DNA of 13,251 bases, from positions 293-13,543 of the forward strand of contig AWOE01000026.1 in the NCBI GenBank assembly GCA_000494145.1. Reading direction: 5' to 3'. Made by a program: the position numbers and the translations under genes. The notes under the pieces were generated by a model that saw only the letters and a list, made by a program, of their open reading frames with translations, did not search any database and was not told the origin of the DNA. Positions 11,654 through 13,251 of this stretch are shown in pieces. This DNA comes from Candidatus Calditenuaceae archaeon JGI OTU-1 (GTDB lineage: Archaea > Thermoproteota > Nitrososphaeria_A > Caldarchaeales > Calditenuaceae). How positions within the stretch are numbered: position 1 is the first letter of the stretch; every line of letters begins with the position of its first letter.

Positions 11654-12841
11654 GTGCGGGTGGCTCTAGCCTACAGCGGAGGTCTCGACACGACGGTCTC
11701 GATCAAGTGGCTTCAGGAGAAGTACGGGGCTGAGGTGATCACGGTCACGGTCGACGTTGGCCAGCCCGAGGACTTCGAGGAGGTTGAGAGGAGGGCCTTC
11801 GAGGCAGGAGCGGTCAAGCACTACCTCATCGACGGCAAGTCGAGGTTCGCGGAGGAGTTCGTCAAGCCCGCCATCAAGGCTAACGCGCTCTACGAGGGCG
11901 AGTACCCCGTCTCGACGTCGCTGAGCAGGTACCTCATCGCTGAGGAGGTCGCGAAGGTGGCGAGCAAGGAGGGGTGCGACGCGGTGGCCCACGGATGCAC
12001 CGGCAAGGGCAACGACCAGCTCAGGTTCGACGCGACCTTCGCGGTCCTCGTCCCCGAGATGAAGATCATAGCGCCTGTCAGGGAGTGGGGGATGAGCAGG
12101 GACCAGGAGATCGAGTACGCCCGGTCGAGGGGGCTGAGGATAGACCTGAAGAAGAGCAGGTACAGCATCGACGAGAACCTTTGGGGGAGGTCCATCGAGG
12201 CCGGCGACCTGGAGGACCCCTGGCACCCTGTTGACTGGGAGGCCTTCAAGTTCATCCGGCCTCCTCACGAGTGGCCCGAAGGCGAGGAGATCACGGTCGA
12301 GTTCGAGAGGGGTGCACCGGTCTCGATCAACGGCGAGAGGATGCCGCTGGAGGAGATGGTGATGCAGCTGAATTACAGGGCAGGGAGGCACGGAGTCGGC
12401 CTCATCGACCACATGGAGGACAGGGTGATAGGCCTGAAGTCGAGGGAGGTCTACGAGGCGCCGGCCGCGACGGTCCTGATCAGGGCCCACAAGGACCTCG
12501 AGAAGCTGGTGCTGGGAAGGAGGACCCTGGCCTTCAAGAGGGCCGTGGAGGAGGAGTGGACCTGGCTCGTCTACGCGGGGCTCTGGCACGACCCGCTGAG
12601 GAGGGCCCTCGACGCCTTCATCGAGGAGACGCAGAAGGTTGTGACGGGGGAGGTGAGGCTGAGGATGGAGAAGGGGTCTCTGAGGGTGATGGGGAGGAGG
12701 AGCGAGTACGCGGCCTACTCGGAGGAGCTCATCACCTACTCGGGGATGAGCACGTTCGACCAGAGGGCCGGAGCCGCCTTCTCGAACCTCTGGTCCCTGG
12801 AGACGAGGATCCTCAACAGGGCAAGGAAGTCGCTCAGGTGA
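11654..12841 (+). CDS. argG: Argininosuccinate synthase
   Basis: 395-residue cytoplasmic enzyme that joins citrulline and aspartate with ATP cleavage to AMP and PPi, the penultimate step of arginine synthesis. Motifs: the PP-loop AYSGGLDTT (6-14), VDVGQ (33-37), EYPVSTSLSR (83-92), AHGCTGKGNDQLRFD (112-126) for ATP and aspartate binding, and KKSRYSIDENLWGRSIE (166-182). The length is that of a full family member. The start is GTG 11654, fixed by the TATA box 27 bases upstream and the family N-terminus. argH, usually its metabolic partner, does not follow; the next gene is a 98-residue unknown with its own likely promoter. All motifs I checked are intact. Confidence 0.97.
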   Translation: MRVALAYSGGLDTTVSIKWLQEKYGAEVITVTVDVGQPEDFEEVERRAFEAGAVKHYLIDGKSRFAEEFVKPAIKANALYEGEYPVSTSLSRYLIAEEVAKVASKEGCDAVAHGCTGKGNDQLRFDATFAVLVPEMKIIAPVREWGMSRDQEIEYARSRGLRIDLKKSRYSIDENLWGRSIEAGDLEDPWHPVDWEAFKFIRPPHEWPEGEEITVEFERGAPVSINGERMPLEEMVMQLNYRAGRHGVGLIDHMEDRVIGLKSREVYEAPAATVLIRAHKDLEKLVLGRRTLAFKRAVEEEWTWLVYAGLWHDPLRRALDAFIEETQKVVTGEVRLRMEKGSLRVMGRRSEYAAYSEELITYSGMSTFDQRAGAAFSNLWSLETRILNRARKSLR

Positions 12842-12896
12842 CCGGACCGATGCCCAGCTGCGGCCGCCGGCTCCCTCGGCGAGGCGACCAAAGACA

Positions 12897-12902
12897 CATT
12901 AG
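12897..12902 (+). promoter_or_regulatory. Weak TATA-like box of the 98-residue gene
   Basis: CATTAG after ACA, centred about 25 bases before GTG 12924; weak sequence match but the usual spacing. Confidence 0.35.
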
Positions 12903-12923
12903 CCGCGCGCTGGTAACCTCTGT

Positions 12924-13220
12924 GTGCTCGTGATCTGGGTTCCGGGCGAGAAGCACGACGCCGTCCTCAACAGGATCCTCTCCGACGATCTGGCATCGAG
13001 GGCCAGCGTGATCTCCAGGGACGCCTCCTTCTTGGTCGGCAAAAGCGGCTTCTACATCCGGGTGATGGGGACCGAGGAGCAGGAGGCGAGGGCGAAGGAG
13101 CTCGTGGGCGACGACGGCCGCATCGTCTCCGGTGAGGAGCTCGAGGAGGTCGTCAAGGCCTTAAAAGAGGAAGACGAGCGGTCCCTTTCGGGAATGGGGC
13201 TCCTCTTCGGAGGAGGCTAA
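12924..13220 (+). CDS. Hypothetical protein, 98 residues, downstream of argG
   Basis: Small soluble protein I cannot assign. It starts with a beta-like segment MLVIWVPGEKHDAVLNRIL, has a second beta-like part (ASFLVGKSGFYIRVMG, 34-49), then an acidic helical region (EEQEARAKEL, EELEEVVKALKEEDE) and ends in a glycine-rich hydrophobic tail SGMGLLFGGG (89-98). No cysteines, signal peptide or membrane segments. The order beta-helix-beta-helix suggests a small alpha/beta domain. GTG 12924 fits a TATA-like box about 25 bases upstream. Separated from argG by 82 bases, it is probably transcribed on its own. The C-terminal tail could be a short binding peptide, but nothing shows a partner. Confidence 0.65.
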   Translation: MLVIWVPGEKHDAVLNRILSDDLASRASVISRDASFLVGKSGFYIRVMGTEEQEARAKELVGDDGRIVSGEELEEVVKALKEEDERSLSGMGLLFGGG

Positions 13221-13251
13221 ACCTTCAGCATTTTGCATACAATTGAAATCA
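13221..13251. other. A/T-rich right edge, possibly the promoter of the next gene
   Basis: The last 31 bases are far more A/T-rich than the rest of the window (ATTTTGCATACAATTG). In this genome such stretches mark promoters, so a gene probably starts just beyond the edge, but the strand cannot be decided. Confidence 0.3.

Noticed and set aside
1..13251. Very frequent CTCGAG and TCGAGG hexamers across the window.
   Set aside because: They fall mainly in coding frames as Leu-Glu and Ser/Arg codon pairs and reflect codon preference, not a repeat family or a recognition-site array.
1..13251. Search by eye for tRNA, rRNA, CRISPR repeats, transposase genes and attachment-site repeats.
   Set aside because: None seen; all gaps are under about 150 bases and hold only promoters and short inverted repeats.

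Overview
This window looks like a chromosomal stretch of a GC-rich archaeon, most likely a thermophilic member of the Thermoproteota/TACK group; I cannot name the lineage. The evidence is a Sec61-beta gene (archaeal/eukaryotic type translocon subunit), a DUF211 gene, an AbrB-like regulator, arginine coded mostly by AGG, frequent TTG and GTG starts, and A/T-rich TATA-like boxes about 26 bases upstream of start codons, which is the signature of leaderless archaeal transcripts. Genes are tightly packed on both strands, and no intergenic gap exceeds about 150 bases. I saw no rRNA, tRNA, CRISPR array, insertion sequence or phage gene.

Layout. 1-3844 (+) carries the 3' end of a LivH-type and a complete LivM-type branched-chain amino-acid ABC permease, then a FAD-dependent amine/amino-acid oxidoreductase (DAO family), then an EamA/DMT transporter. 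Together these suggest uptake and oxidative use of an amino acid or N-methyl amino acid. 3907-4167 (+) is a small AbrB-like protein with two related halves and an inverted repeat at its promoter. 4182-5702 (-) holds a two-helix membrane protein, an 85-residue unknown, Sec61-beta, and a 261-residue unknown protein built of two copies of one domain. 5850-7316 (-) is an orphan complex-I/Mrp-type antiporter subunit, divergent from a class 2 dihydroorotate dehydrogenase (7414-8412, +).

8472-9377 (+) is a nearly proline-free coiled-coil protein, convergent with a smaller helical protein (9394-9786, -). 9844-10065 (-) is a 73-residue RING/PHD-like zinc-finger protein. Divergent from it, 10145-11034 (+) is a DUF211 gene coupled to a VIT1/CCC1-like membrane protein, which I read as a possible metal-handling pair. 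Then come an MJ0936/YfcE-type phosphodiesterase (11076-11585), argininosuccinate synthase (11654-12841) and a 98-residue unknown (12924-13220).

The most interesting items are the RING/PHD-like mini-protein, the duplicated-domain unknown, the DUF211/VIT pair, the double AbrB-like regulator with its promoter palindrome, and the near-constant TATA-to-start spacing, which revises several start codons. I do not see a clear multi-gene defence or other novel system.
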